From Poecilobothrus nobilitatus (lineage: Eukaryota; Arthropoda; Insecta; Diptera; Dolichopodidae), in assembly GCA_947095535.1 (NCBI GenBank), contig OX352772.1, positions 214,454,222 through 214,518,221 on the forward strand: DNA of 64,000 nucleotides, given 5' to 3'. Of this stretch, positions 10,948 through 22,362 are shown piece by piece. Below the pieces are notes generated by a model. It searched no databases. It was not told where the DNA came from and saw only the letters and a list, made by a program, of their open reading frames with translations. Position 1 is the first letter of the stretch; the number at the start of each line of letters is the position of its first letter. A program made the position numbers and the translations under genes.

Positions 10948-12599
10948 TTGCACATATTATCTTCCTTTTATTTTCCTCTTGTCCACCAGAATTCTCATAT
11001 TCTATGTCTCATATTTTATGTTTCTGATGAGCAGAAGTTTTGGGTAATAAGTATGGGCAAAGCGAAAGTCCAAGTAGGCAATTTCAGATTGATCGACGTA
11101 ACTGATCAACCGAAATCTATTCCAAGTTCCATTCGCATTATCCATATCACCACTATGAAATTTTACAAATGTGGATGTTATTAGAAGAATTCAATATACA
11201 ATAAAAGAAGAAAGCAATCAACTCAATCGGCACAGTATGGAAGTGGATCGCAGCAACACTTGACCATGGTGACCATGTGATGCTGTAGAGAAAGATGAAT
11301 AACATTGTATAAAATAATAATAACCAAATTGTAATAAGTTGGATCTTCAACGAGGAAATTAACAGCATATCATCAACAACATAGTAAAATAAATTTTGAA
11401 AAATATTTTAAGGTTCTTCATTCAAGAATTAAAATGCTGAAATAAATCAGTAAAAATTAAAACTTCTCAGAAGAAATATTAAATATCAAATATGCTATTC
11501 ACAAGGCAAAGGCCGGAATAATAGACTCTATATTACTAGAAAAATCAGAAATAAAAATTCTTACAAAAGTGTTAGATAAAGAAAACTTCCTTTCAACAAA
11601 TGCGGAGGAAGCTTTAGACTTTGGTAATGTAAAAATAAATTATTACAAATAATACTTGCTTATTATATCTTATTGACATTCTTTTAACAAACTTTTTTTT
11701 TTATTTATTTATATAAAGGTACCGTGGTACATAAATGTGCCAAGTAGCTATAACCCCTGTTTCCTGGTAGGAATGTGGGGTGTACGAGATATTATGTGAT
11801 ATATTAAGTATTTATATATTATTATAATTATTGTACCCGGGAAAAGAACGCGAGACCTCTCATTCCCTTATGAATGAGAAGCGGTGCGTCAACCACTGCA
11901 CCAATGGCTGGATGACAAAAATTGATATTTATGAAAAATTAATTATAAGACCAATAAAAATACATTATAATGTTATCAAAACTAATTATAAGCAAATTCT
12001 TGTGAAATGAAACATTTGGTATCGAATATAATTGTAAAGAATTCAATTGTGTCTGTATTTGTAAAGAAAATGATATTGTAAATTTGACAAATTATACCTG
12101 TATCCCGAATCTTTTGAAGAGCAACAACTCAACAGCTAATTCAAAAAATATCATCTTACTTAACAAATTTGAAGGAAATGTTAGCATTACATTAAGGTAT
12201 TTACTTAACAACATTCCACAATACAACCGTCACTATAAATAGTCAACCTTATATCTCAAAACAAGTGTCAAGAGCAAAAATATTACTAGCTGTACCTCAG
12301 TCCATAAAGAAAGTACTTCAAGAGCATTTATCATTGAAACTACTCAAAGACATCCATGTAAATAACACCAAATAAATTCAACTATTGAATGAAGAAATTG
12401 TTTGAGTCCTCTCTTAATGGAATTTCATCCGAGTCATTACCGTCATAAGCATTGTATTGATCCAAAAGTGATATTATTATCGCTCTTAGCAGTTGTACTA
12501 ATAAAATGGAAAAAAGGAACCAAGTTAATTATCAATACAAAGCAGAAAACTAACCCTGCACCTAAGAAAAGGGTAAACATTGCAAAGGAAGAAAATTAA
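10948..12599 (+). pseudogene. Errantivirus env pseudogene
   Basis: Env is the membrane glycoprotein that distinguishes errantiviruses from other Ty3/Gypsy elements. Recognisable pieces are GKAKVQVGNFRLIDV (about 11053), INSIGTVWKWIA (about 11220, the region after the usual cleavage site), a Cys-bearing ectodomain segment near 12020-12120, and a hydrophobic stretch ILLSLLAVVLI followed by a basic tail (12465-12599) that looks like the transmembrane anchor and cytoplasmic end. The frame is broken many times and a SINE lies inside at 11693-11916. It is not functional. Confidence 0.65.
11693..11916 (-). mobile_element. tRNA-derived SINE
   Basis: Read on the minus strand, the segment starts with a tRNA-like head. 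TTGGTGCAGTGGTTGACGCA resembles the pol III box A region, and about 40 bases later GAGGTCTCGCGTTC followed by TTTTCCCGGG resembles box B and the T-stem (GGTTCGATTCC-type). An AT-rich body follows, and then a tail of AAATAAATAAAAAAAAAAA (plus-strand T-run at 11692-11718). This is the layout of a tRNA-derived SINE mobilised by LINE machinery. It interrupts the older env remnant. No anticodon arm was modelled, and a clean target duplication was not found. Confidence 0.65.
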
Positions 12600-12900
12600 T
12601 ACCCCAGATATCACCAGAAAAACCCATTCAGAATCAACCAAGTTCAAATTTAATTTAAAATTACATAACGTAACACCATTTTAAATCGTGTCAAGGGAAG
12701 TGAAAAGTTAGGAACAGTTAAAATTCCTAAATTAAAGGTTAATTAAATTAAAGTAATTTACCTGCAGAATAATCATATTTTTATCTTGAGAAACAAAATT
12801 AATTTAATTTCCCAACAATACTAAAATTATTAACATGTCGAATAATCAAATTACATTGCGAAATAAATTCAACCAGTGTTTCCACATTCAATAATTCACG

Positions 12901-12904
12901 CGCA
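12901..12904. repeat. Target-site duplication CGCA, left
   Basis: CGCA directly precedes the LTR end AATTACG at 12905 and is repeated at 20555-20558 directly after the other LTR end. A 4-bp duplication is usual for Ty3/Gypsy and errantivirus integrases. Confidence 0.85.
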
Positions 12905-13672
12905 AATTACGTTTTTGGTTAATATTTAAATATTGAAACACAAAGTTATTAATTTTTAAATTAATTTTGTTAAAATTCAACTTATTTGGTTGAATGAAAT
13001 CTTAAGACTCGACTTTCTTTTCTTTTTACATATTTATAAACATACAAACATATGCATAATAATATCTTAAAACTAATTAAATTAAAAGAAATCTTTCACA
13101 ACAAATTTAAGTTCGGATTACAAGTACTTATAATATATTATATTGTTCGAACTTAAATTTGTTTACATGTTAAATAATATTGGTTTCATATTACATATAT
13201 TAATATTTATTCAATTCTTATTCTAAAACCAAAAAAAAATGAAATTTACTTATCTTGACATTAATTATAATTTTTTAATCGAAATTATCTTTCGAAACAA
13301 AATTCAGTATCGAGTTACAAAAAGAAATTTACTTATTACAATATGTATATTTGTTAACAAATCCTCGTACTGAATTTTGTGTGGCATAATTTCAACATAT
13401 GTCTTTTATCAAATTACTATATTATTTTATTTAATGAAAAAAAGGTTCAAATGCAATTGAACTCATTATGCTGATTGTACAAAAATGTATTTAATTGCAT
13501 TTTTGTATAAGAGTTAAAAATATGAAAAATAAAACAAGAAAAAAAAGAAACAATAAAATTAATTTGTTTTATTTAAAGAATATTATTATTTTAGATTTTA
13601 TATTTATAAAGTGAATTCTGTTGAAGGTCAGTTATACTATTTTGGGTTAGGGTTACCAGCTTTGGCGTAACT
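12905..13672 (-). repeat. 3' LTR of the errantivirus
   Basis: It matches 19799-20554 nearly base for base outside small indels. On the minus strand it starts AGTTACGCCAAAGCTGG, directly after the polypurine tract, and ends in CGTAATT. The two LTRs differ by a dozen bases in length and by scattered substitutions, so the insertion is not very recent. Confidence 0.92.
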
Positions 13673-15110
13673 CCTCCCTCCTTATAATTAAGACTCTCCT
13701 GAGTCGAAAACTTAAATAATCTAAATTTTTTAAAGAATATTATTACAAATATTGTTATGATTATTATTACAAACATTACAAAGATCATAAAGCTTAAATA
13801 GAGATAATAATTATTTTTTTTTCTTTTATTTCTTCTCTGTTTTTTATTTGTTCTATTATTATATCATTAAATGTTAGATTTAAATTAATACCTTCATTCA
13901 TATCCGAATAACTTGGTATTATGAAACTGTGTTTAAATTCTCTTAACTTATTATTATAGACATTTCCATTTATTCCTATTGAACAGTTGTTAAAGTTAAA
14001 AATGTAATTTCCATTTAATTTAAAATTTCGTTATTAAAAGTATTATTAAAAATTGAATTAATTTGATTTTTTGTAAGTATTAATCCTGTTTTTAAAACAA
14101 CTATTTCTGTTATGTTATTATGCATTTTTAAACAATTTATACTATGTATACAATTTTTAAATATTTGTAAATTTTTTAATTCTTAATTGTTTTCAAAATT
14201 GTACATTTTATTGTTATACTTTACAATTTCTTGTGGTTCAAATATTAATTCATTATTGAACTTATCTCCTACTGGTATTACTAGTATTTTAGGTAGAACA
14301 ATTGTTTCATTAGGAATTTTAATAACAAATATAGTATTATTTTTATTATCAGTTAAAGTAGCTAGTTTAATATTTTGCAATTTATTAAAATCTATATCGT
14401 ATTCTAAAATTTCTTCGTTCGTAAGTATGTTACTGCGTATTGTTACTAGTCTAGCTGAAGCAATGTTGTCCTGTATGTGTTCAATGTTATCTTGTAAAAT
14501 TTTTAGCTTTAGTCTGTGTAAAGTAATGTTTGTAACAAAGTCTGTGTAAAGTAATTGTTTGTATAGTCTTTTATGTTGGGTTTCGATTTCGTTCAGTGTA
14601 CCGTTGATTAATAATCTGTCATTTTCGATTATTTGTTTTAGTTTTATGAAAGTGTTGTTGAAATTACTATTAATTTTGATTTGAGAATTTGAATTTTCTA
14701 TAATATTATGGTTGTTTTGGTCTATTACTTTTAAGTGATCTTCTATTTCTTGCCGATCATAATCATCCATGGTGCCGTATAACCATTTGTGGACGGTGCC
14801 AACCAAATTTAGTATACCTCGTTTATGTCTATGTGGGATTAATGTTCTAATTTTATTTTTTACGAAATTTAATTGATGCACTAAAAGAGTTGATTTATCT
14901 CCTATTTCGGAAATTTTTATGTTATTTTCTAAATCATCTAATATTTTTTCAATTTCCTTAGGATTAATTATATGTAAAATTGTATCATAATTTTCTACCA
15001 AAAATTACGTCTTCTATTTTCATTTCCATGTATCCAAAGTCCGACTCAACCTTCTCAAAGGTGAGATGGGCCTGGGTGGTCGTCAGTATGGTCGACAACA
15101 TCAGGAACAT
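13591..15110 (-). pseudogene. env: Errantivirus env pseudogene
   Basis: Envelope glycoprotein of an insect endogenous retrovirus. A start ATG at 15110 opens a short hydrophobic signal-like stretch (MFLMLSTILTTTQA). A one-base slip near 15001 leads into the main frame (15001-14183). It contains a basic furin-type cleavage site HRHKRG followed by a fusion-peptide-like GILNLVG and YGTMDDYDR, as in errantivirus env. The frame stops at 14183. The remainder continues in broken frames and ends in a strongly hydrophobic anchor (IFVMFVIIIITIFVIIF) with a basic tail at 13788-13680 that runs into the LTR. The start overlaps the end of pol. Frame breaks make it non-coding as a whole. Confidence 0.82.
13673..13682 (-). 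promoter_or_regulatory. Polypurine tract
   Basis: The minus strand reads AAGGAGGG directly before the LTR start AGTTACGCC. This is the expected position for plus-strand DNA priming during reverse transcription. Confidence 0.8.
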
Positions 15111-18100
15111 TGTGAATATCAATTTTACCCGAAAATTTATAATTTCTTTTAATATTTGATGGATGTATGTTCTCCAATTTGCATTTTATTAATTTAGGTT
15201 GTTCTTTATGCCTAACACTTTTATAGTTTTTAATGTATCCCTCGGTTCTATGTTCTGTTTAATCTGTTCTTTTTGTGTTAAGTTTACTAATGTATCTAAG
15301 TTTTTCCTTTTTTAAAAGATCATAAATTTTACTTTGATTACATTTTCCCTCTTGTATATTAATAGGTTTTTCTTTTGTAACCGAATGGTAACTGTTATTA
15401 TACCATTCGTTGCTTTATACATTTTTCGATAATGCTTAGTTCTTTATTAACAATACCTAAAAGCCTAATTTTTTCACCAATAGTATTATGCAGCCTATCA
15501 ATGTCGGAATTCCCAGTATGATTGTTGGATTTAACTAGATGGATTTCAATTTGTTCATTTCTAAGGTAATCTTTGATATTAACACTATTAAATTCGTTAT
15601 CGGTTATTAATTTTTTGAAATTCCCTCTCTGTGCTTTAAGTTTCCTTAGTTTTTCTATTATTGTTTGGTTGTGTCTATCATTCAGATGAAAAACCGTGGC
15701 ATATTTAGAGAAGCGATCCATGAATGTTAAAAAGTTTTGTTTTGTATTAGTATGTATGTCCATATGAATGATCTCTTTAATATCTTTGGGGGTTTCTGTG
15801 AATTCGAATTTTTTCTTTATTGGTCTTCTATCATATTTAACTCGATTACAGATATCAGAATTATTAATATATTTATTCATAACATTTTTTAATTTTGGAA
15901 AATATATGACCTTTTTTAAACCTTCATAATTTTCGTTAATATCGGTATGGCCTGTTTCATTTTTATGATATCTATATATTTGTTTGAGAGTCTCTTCTTC
16001 TGTCGTCATATCTTTGGCAAAATAATTACATCTAACAAATTTTATCTTGTGACAGTTCCCGTATAGTTCAATTAATTTTCTTTGCACAATATTATATTTA
16101 TGATCATTTAATTCAGTAAAAAATCCTATTTTACCCTTGCTTATATATCTTCTACATATATCGCTCAAATTGTTGTTTATATTTTCGGAATTCAAAAATA
16201 TCCTTTTATTATTGAAAATTTTTTCAAAATCTCTTACTTTGTTGTCAGTAAGAATAATTTGAATTTTAAATCTATTTACTACTGAATCTAAAATTGGAAA
16301 GTGGTCGTTTGTTTTTTTTTCTTGAGAATGGATAGTTTGTTCAGAAAGGTTTTCATTATTTTCATGATATGTATTTTCAGATGCACTTTGAAAGTCAGAA
16401 GTATTTATGTTGATTTCCATTGAGATATTGCTATTGCTACTAAATTCGGTTTGAATATCATGATTTGTATCTTCGGATACACTTTGCAAGTCTGATGGAT
16501 CTATGTTATTTTCAAGCGAATAATCAGTAGAGGCTGTTTCAGATTGGTTGTCAGAATTGTAAAGATTTTCTTCTCTATTTTCTAGTACATTTATTTCATG
16601 TTTGCCTGTGTATATTCGACTAAGAAAATCCGCTTCTTTGTTTAAATTGCCTTTTATGTAATCTATATCCATATTTTATTCTCCTAGTTTTAACAAGCAT
16701 CTATTCAATCTAGGATTTATATCCTTTCCTTGAGACTTTAAGTATAACCATTTTAATGGTTGATGATCTGTCAAGAGTTTGAATTTATTCCTATATAAAT
16801 ATGGTCTAAAATAACTGGTTGCCCAAACGATGGCAAGGAGTTCTTTTTCGATCGTAGAATAGGTTTTCTCATGATCATTCAACGTTCTGCTGGCATAGCA
16901 TATTGGATGTGAATCTTGTTGCAAGGTTGCACCAATAGCAAAAGCACTAGCATCGGTTACTAATGAGAAGTTTCTATTAAAGTCACGATATTTGAGTATA
17001 GGATCTTCTGTTATAACTCTTTTCAATTTTTTGAATGCATTTATATAATTTGAATCTTTTATATTTACTTTGGTATTTTTTTTAAGATAGTTTGTCAAAG
17101 GCTTTGCCAATCTGGCATAGTCTTTGGTAAATTTGCGGTAATATCCCGTTATACCTAGAAATGATTTGATTTTCTTTTGTGTGGTTGGAAGCTTCAATTT
17201 CAAAATATCATCCATTTTTTTGGGATTTGGTTTTACTCCTTCTGGAGTTAATATATGACCTAGATATTCAGTCTGTTTGGCAAAAAATTTACACTTATCT
17301 ATTTGAATTTTTAAGTTATGTTGTCTAAGAGATTTAAATATTTTTTTTATACTATTTGTATGTTCTTCTAAAGCAGTAGAAAAGATAAGGATGTCATCTA
17401 AATAACATACACATATTTTATTGATATAGTCCTTAAGAACATTATTCATAAGGCGTTGGAAAGTTTCCGGAGCATTTTTTAATCCAAACGGCATCCTTAT
17501 ATATTCGTAATGTCCATAAGGTGTGGAAAATGCTGTTTTTGGAAAACCTTTAGCCAAATCTAGTGTAGTAAAATATTGCGAATTTCCTAACTTATCTAAT
17601 ATATTTTCAATATTAGGTATAGGAAATTTATCGTCAAGCGTTTGTTCATTTAACTTCCTATAATCTACGACAAGGCCCTGTTTTCTTACCAGAGTTATCT
17701 TCCTTTTTAGGCCCTATCCATAAATGGCTGTTATAAGGAGAACTATTTTCCTTTATTATATTTTGCTTAAGCATGTCTGAGATTTGTATGGATATCTCTT
17801 GCTCATGGATACGTGGATATCTGTATATTTTTGAAAATATGGGTTTATCGGTTTTAGTTATTATTTGATGTTGGATGTTTGAAGTGGAAGTTAATTGATC
17901 ACCTTCTTTATAGAAGAGATCATTATATAATTTTATCAAATGATTTAAAGTATTACTTTCTTCTTTATTTAAAAATTGGAAAAGGATTTTAAACTGATTA
18001 TCATTAAGATTTTTTTGTTGTAATTGATGGATTTCATTGAACTTATATGGACAACTGTTTATAAATTTTTTTTCATTATTATTAATTTTTAGGACTTCTT

Positions 18101-18420
18101 TTTCCATATCGATTACAGCACCTAATGGTTTCAGTAAATTTTGACCAATTATAACATCGAAACATTTATTTTGGAAACTTGTCAATTTCCAAATCATAAA
18201 AGCATCTTCGTTAAATTCTAAAGGTAAGTCAGTTTTAATTTCTTTCTTCACAACTAATAGGATTTTTAATCGTTTTCTTTTGTATTGTGGTAACTGAGTC
18301 TCATTAAGGCGTGACGTAGAGGACCCAGTATCTATTAAGCATTTAAGCTTGGTTCTTTCAACGGTAAGTAGTACTATTGCTAAGTTAATTTCCGAGGCTG
18401 TAAGAGAAAATTTACTTGCT
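15057..18420 (-). pseudogene. pol: Errantivirus pol (protease-RT-RNase H-integrase), disabled
   Basis: Domain order on the minus strand: aspartic protease (CLIDTGSSTS near 18330, catalytic DTG), RT (MPFGLKNAPETFQ and catalytic CYLDDILIFS), RNase H (VTDASAFAIGATL, TDHQPLKWL), then a long spacer and integrase (16672-15398). Damage seen: an extra A near 17680 shifts the frame before the RT fingers; about ten codons are missing between LDLAKGF and PKTAFS near 17560; a TAA at 16676 interrupts RNase H to integrase. In the integrase the first zinc Cys reads Ser (NNSDIC), and the catalytic Glu position reads Asp in GNSDIDRLHN, while HMDIH and LITDNEF keep both Asp. The C-terminus shifts frame at 15398 and ends near 15057, overlapping env. 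Confidence 0.92.
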
Positions 18421-19359
18421 CTGAAACATGTTCAATGTCCATGGGTTGTTCTCTGTTAGTATATCTGGTTTGTGTTGAATTTCTATTAGGATTGTTGTTA
18501 TTATTGTGTCGAATTGAATTTGTATTATGAAAATTTCCACTATTATTGTTATACCTATTACTAGAATTATTGTTATATCTATAATTGTTAAAATTATTGT
18601 TATATCTCTATTCTCTAATTCTAATCTATTGTTAGAATTATAATTTTGATGTTGGTTATTATAATTATTATTATTTCTATTAAAAGAAGTATTTGAATTA
18701 GAATTATTATAATATTTATTTTTATTTACATTTTTATTTTTGTTAAAATTATTATTTTGGAAATTTGTTTTATCTTTTATTAGTCCTGAATATTCTAATA
18801 AATTATATGCCTCTCTTAATTTTTTTATATCTTTACTTAAAATTAAACTAGCTAAATGTGGCTCAATATTGTTTACAAAAGTTTTAAGAATTATTGATTC
18901 ATTAACCTTTGGTTCAAATTCCACAGGGTTAGATGAATCATGTTCATATTTTTAATTTAGCTTAGATAATATTGCTCTTAATTTATAAAAATATTCACTT
19001 ACGGTTGTTTTTCTTAGTGACAGGGTCTCTTGGTACAGCTGATGATATGTTTCTTTCACACCAAATGTGTCGACTAATGCGTTTTTAATTTGGCTCCAAT
19101 CTGCATCACCCAAACATCGCATCACATCTAGTGCTTCTACTTGGATTTTATTTATGATAATTCCCTAGAACACATATTCCTTGAGGGGTTGATTTGTATT
19201 TAGTAGAGGTAGTAGTTTATCAACCTCTCTTATAAATGAGGCGAGGGCATATTCGCCGTCTCCTTTAAACTCACGAATATCTTTTATTAAATCACGAAGA
19301 GCGTCTTTTATTAAATCATTTGTGCTCAGAGAAGAAACTGTTACACTATCATTCAACAT
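18412..19359 (-). pseudogene. gag: Errantivirus gag, interrupted
   Basis: Structural polyprotein. The frame starts at 19359 (MLNDSVTVSSL) and continues through a capsid-like helical region (LGDADWSQIKNALVDTFGVK, LYQETLSLRKTTVSEYFYKL, NNIEPHLASLILSKDIKKL) to a long Asn-rich, Arg-bearing tail. No CCHC knuckle is present, as is usual for this group. Two in-frame stops (TAG at 19165-19167 and TAA near 18955) and a frameshift near 18610 break it. It lies between the primer site and pol. Confidence 0.82.
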
Positions 19360-19798
19360 ATTTAATACTATACTATATTATTATTATTATTGTTATTTTT
19401 TGGTATAGTATAAACCTGAGGTCTTTCAAAAACACTTGTTTTTATTTTAGGCATATAGTTTATGTTATTTAAAAAAATTTATTTATTTTTTTTTTTGATT
19501 TTGTTATAATATATTGTTTATATTTGAATTTAGTTTTAAATTTAAATTTATTATTTAAAATTTAAATTTTGTTATTATTATTTGTTCTTTTCGATTACAC
19601 TACACACAAATTTGTTACAAAAAAAAACTGTTTATTAATTTGTTTTTGTAATATTTTTCTTTTTTAAATTTATTTAATAAATTGTTTAAACTTATTTACT
19701 TATTAATTTATCATTTTTTTTTTCAATTAGTTAATTATTTTTCGATTCGATTTTCACTGGATCTATTCTCTTTTGAGCTAGATCCTACCGACTGCGCC
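19360..19798 (-). promoter_or_regulatory. Errantivirus leader with tRNA primer-binding site
   Basis: Immediately after the 5' LTR the minus strand reads TGGCGCAGTCGGTAGGATC (19780-19798). This is the primer-binding site found in 17.6/297/Tom-type elements, known to pair with a serine tRNA. An AT-rich untranslated leader of about 420 bases to the gag start follows. Confidence 0.85.
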
Positions 19799-20554
19799 AA
19801 TTACGTTTTTGGTTAATATTTAAATATTGAAACATAAAGTTATTAACTTTTAATTTAATTTTATTAAAATTGCTTAACTTATTTGCTTGAATGAAATCTT
19901 AAGACTCGACTTTCTTTTCTTTTTTACAAACATATTTATAATAATATCTTAAAACTAATTAAATTAAAAGAAATCTTTCACAACAAATTTGAGTTCAAAT
20001 TACAAATACTTACAATATATTATATTGTTCGAACTTAAATTTGTTTACATGTTAAATAATATTGGTTTCATATTACATATATTAATATTTATTCAATTCT
20101 TATTCTAAAACCAAAAAAAAATGAAATTTACTTATCTTGACATTAATTATAATTTTTTAATCGAAATTATCTTTCGAAACAAAATTCAGTATCGAGTTAC
20201 AAAAAGAAATTTACTTATTACAATATGTATATTTGTTAACAAATCCTCGTACTGAATTTTGTGTGGCATAATTTCAACATATGTCTTTTCTCAAATTACT
20301 ACATTATTTTATTTAATGAAAAAAAAGGTTCAAATGCAATTGAACTCATTATGCTGATTGTACAAAAATGTATTTAATTGCATTTTTGTATAAGAGTTAA
20401 AAATATGAAAAATAAAACAAGAAAAAAAGAAATAATAAAATTGATTAGTTTTATTTAAAGAATATTATTATTTTAGATTTTATATTTATAAAGTGAATTC
20501 TGTTGAAGGTCAGTTATACTATTTTGGGTTAGGGTTACCAGCTGTGGCGTAGCT
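19799..20554 (-). repeat. 5' LTR of the errantivirus
   Basis: Partner of 12905-13672. On the minus strand it runs from AGCTACGCC to CGTAATT. The outer end is followed on the plus strand by the CGCA duplication at 20555-20558. Confidence 0.92.
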
Positions 20555-20558
20555 CGCA
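20555..20558. repeat. Target-site duplication CGCA, right
   Basis: Second copy of the 4-bp duplication flanking the errantivirus (first copy at 12901-12904). Confidence 0.85.
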
Positions 20559-20993
20559 TTCAACATATGCCAGAATTAGCAAATGTAGGTTGAATAAAAC
20601 TAAATAATGTAAAATCGAATTGTTGTAAAATTAATTCTTAATTATTAGTCGTAAAATAATAAAGTTGTTAAAATTTTTTTTTTATTTATTTTTAATTTCA
20701 GACAATTTACATAAAAAAATTGTGTATAAGAAATTAAATTCTAAATTAAATCTAAACTAATTACAATTTTTTTTTCTCTTGAAGAATATTTAATTTCTAA
20801 AGCTTTTTAAATATTTCTTAAGTCTATGTTTAAATTCATGTAAGTTTCGGCTGCGTTTTAGTTGGGTAGGTAGCATGTTAAACATCTTTATTGCGCTGCA
20901 TTTTAGTCCTTGTAGCTTCTTAGTTGTAGTTGCTTTAGGTACCACAGGATGTCGTCTGTACCTAGTGTTTTAGTTATGCACGTTATCTCTTGT

Positions 20994-22362
20994 TTAAACT
21001 CTTAATAAAGATTTCATTTTCTTTTTTATTATTTTATACACATATTTACATTTTTCGAAGTATATTAACTGGTTTACATCGAGTTCATTTGTGGTTACAT
21101 ACAATTCCTTTGTACTCAATCTAGGGTTCAATTTGTATAACATTTTTAACGATTTTTTCATGATCATACCCATTTGATTGACATGGAATTTTGTACTATT
21201 ACTCCAACTCCATATATTGTAACGAATTTTTGACAAGATGTATCCGTTGTAAATTAATTTGGCGACTTTGATTGGAACACCACCTGCTCTTTTAATTGCC
21301 ATTATGATCGGTATTATGCTTTTCTTTAATTGTTCAATTGTTTATCCCATTTAAGATTTTCATCTATAGTCATTCCGAGATATTTCACATGTTGAACTCG
21401 TTCTACGGTGAAACTTCCGGCTTTTATTGTAATTTATTTCATGATATGTTTTCCTAGGTGTTTTAAATACAATATAATATGTTTTTTTCGTATTCATACA
21501 GAGACCATTACCGACCAGACAATCACCGTATACTTCTATATCTTTATTTAGGTTATTTTCTAGTTGGTTTAAAGTTTTAGCCATACATACAAAATTTGTG
21601 TTTTCTGCATAAATTGTATACTTTGATTCAAGACTACAAGGTGTACTTCGAAAGATTCATTACATATAATAAATAAAGAAGTGAGCTCAGTCACTAGTTC
21701 AGAGCTTACAGTGTTTCCAATTTGCACACAATGAGTTTTATTTGACAAATAGCTCTTAAATAAGCTATTTGTTATACCTCTAATTCCCAAGTCTTCAAGA
21801 AAATCTAGTAGCTTGCCATGATGGATAACACCAAATGCTTAATAAATGATGTTATTCTTGTATCGATAGCTCTTTCATATATTTTATTGATTTAATTTAA
21901 CAGCGATATAGGCCTATAATTTTCACAATCCGTTTTTTGTCCACCTTTGTGAATTGGCACAACGACGGCCTGTTTTAAGCATTCTGGATAAATTCCATTT
22001 GCAAGGCATGAGTTTACCATTTTACATAAAATATTCTTGATAATATGTATTGCGCATTCTTGATAATATGTATTTTTGATAATTGCGCATTGTATTTAGC
22101 ACTGTGCTAGTTTTATTCTATTTTATGATGTATTCTCCTATTTCATTAAAATATTTGTTTAGAGTATTAGCAGTTTCAATATCACTTGTGGTAATTTCTC
22201 CATTTTCTTTAATCAGATTACCAATATAGTCGTTCTTTTCATCCTCTTTATTTTTATTGTGCAATTTACAACTCTCCATAGTTTTCTATTAGCATTTCCT
22301 GCTTTTTCAATGCAGTTGTTAATGTGACTACTCTTAGCTTCCTGAATGACATTTTTCATCTT
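20994..22362 (-). pseudogene. LINE reverse transcriptase pseudogene
   Basis: RT pieces on the minus strand: a linker segment VIQEAKSSHINNCIEKAGN (22360-22300), a NYRPIS-type region near 21900 (cysteine and stop damaged), MGIRGITNSLFKSYLSNKT (21790), a palm region where the YADD-type block is not legible, QLENNLNKDIEVYGDCLVGNGLCMNTKKTYY (21560-21470, described in two parts) and a C-terminal thumb (GYILSKIRYNIWSW, 21250). Every block aligns in order with the better RT at 49353-50965. Many frameshifts and stops show that it is dead. Confidence 0.75.

Larger units (their letters stand above)
9781..12700 (+). mobile_element. Old errantivirus (gypsy-type) remnant: integrase end plus env
   Basis: Plus-strand remnant of an insect env-bearing Ty3/Gypsy element. 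The integrase region (9896-10930) is followed by env-like sequence (10948-12600) interrupted by a SINE. The order integrase then env is that of errantiviruses. RT, gag and the 5' LTR are missing. A purine-rich AAGGGAAGTGAAAAG near 12695 could be the polypurine tract, after which the 3' LTR is too decayed to delimit. The intact errantivirus at 12905-20554 sits immediately downstream. Confidence 0.72.
12905..20554 (-). mobile_element. Complete errantivirus-type Ty3/Gypsy element, minus strand
   Basis: A 7.65-kb provirus-like element with two LTRs (756 and 768 bases), a tRNA primer site, gag, pol (protease, RT, RNase H, integrase), env and a polypurine tract in canonical order on the minus strand, flanked by CGCA. 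The LTRs begin AGTTACGCC or AGCTACGCC and end CGTAATT; these ends and the TGGCGCAGTCGG primer site are as in the 17.6/297/Tom group of insect errantiviruses. It carries several disabling changes: stops in gag, a frameshift and a short deletion in RT, a stop before the integrase part, a changed integrase catalytic residue, and frame breaks in env. It could be mobilised only in trans, if at all. Confidence 0.93.

Noticed and set aside
11840..11916. Possible functional tRNA gene on the minus strand
   Set aside because: Box motifs are degenerate, no acceptor stem or anticodon arm could be built by eye, and an A-rich tail follows. A SINE explains it better.
13640..13665. TTGGGTTAGGGTTACC in the LTRs, which looks telomere-like
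   Set aside because: A single short motif inside both LTR copies, not an array. Many flies lack TTAGG telomeres in any case.
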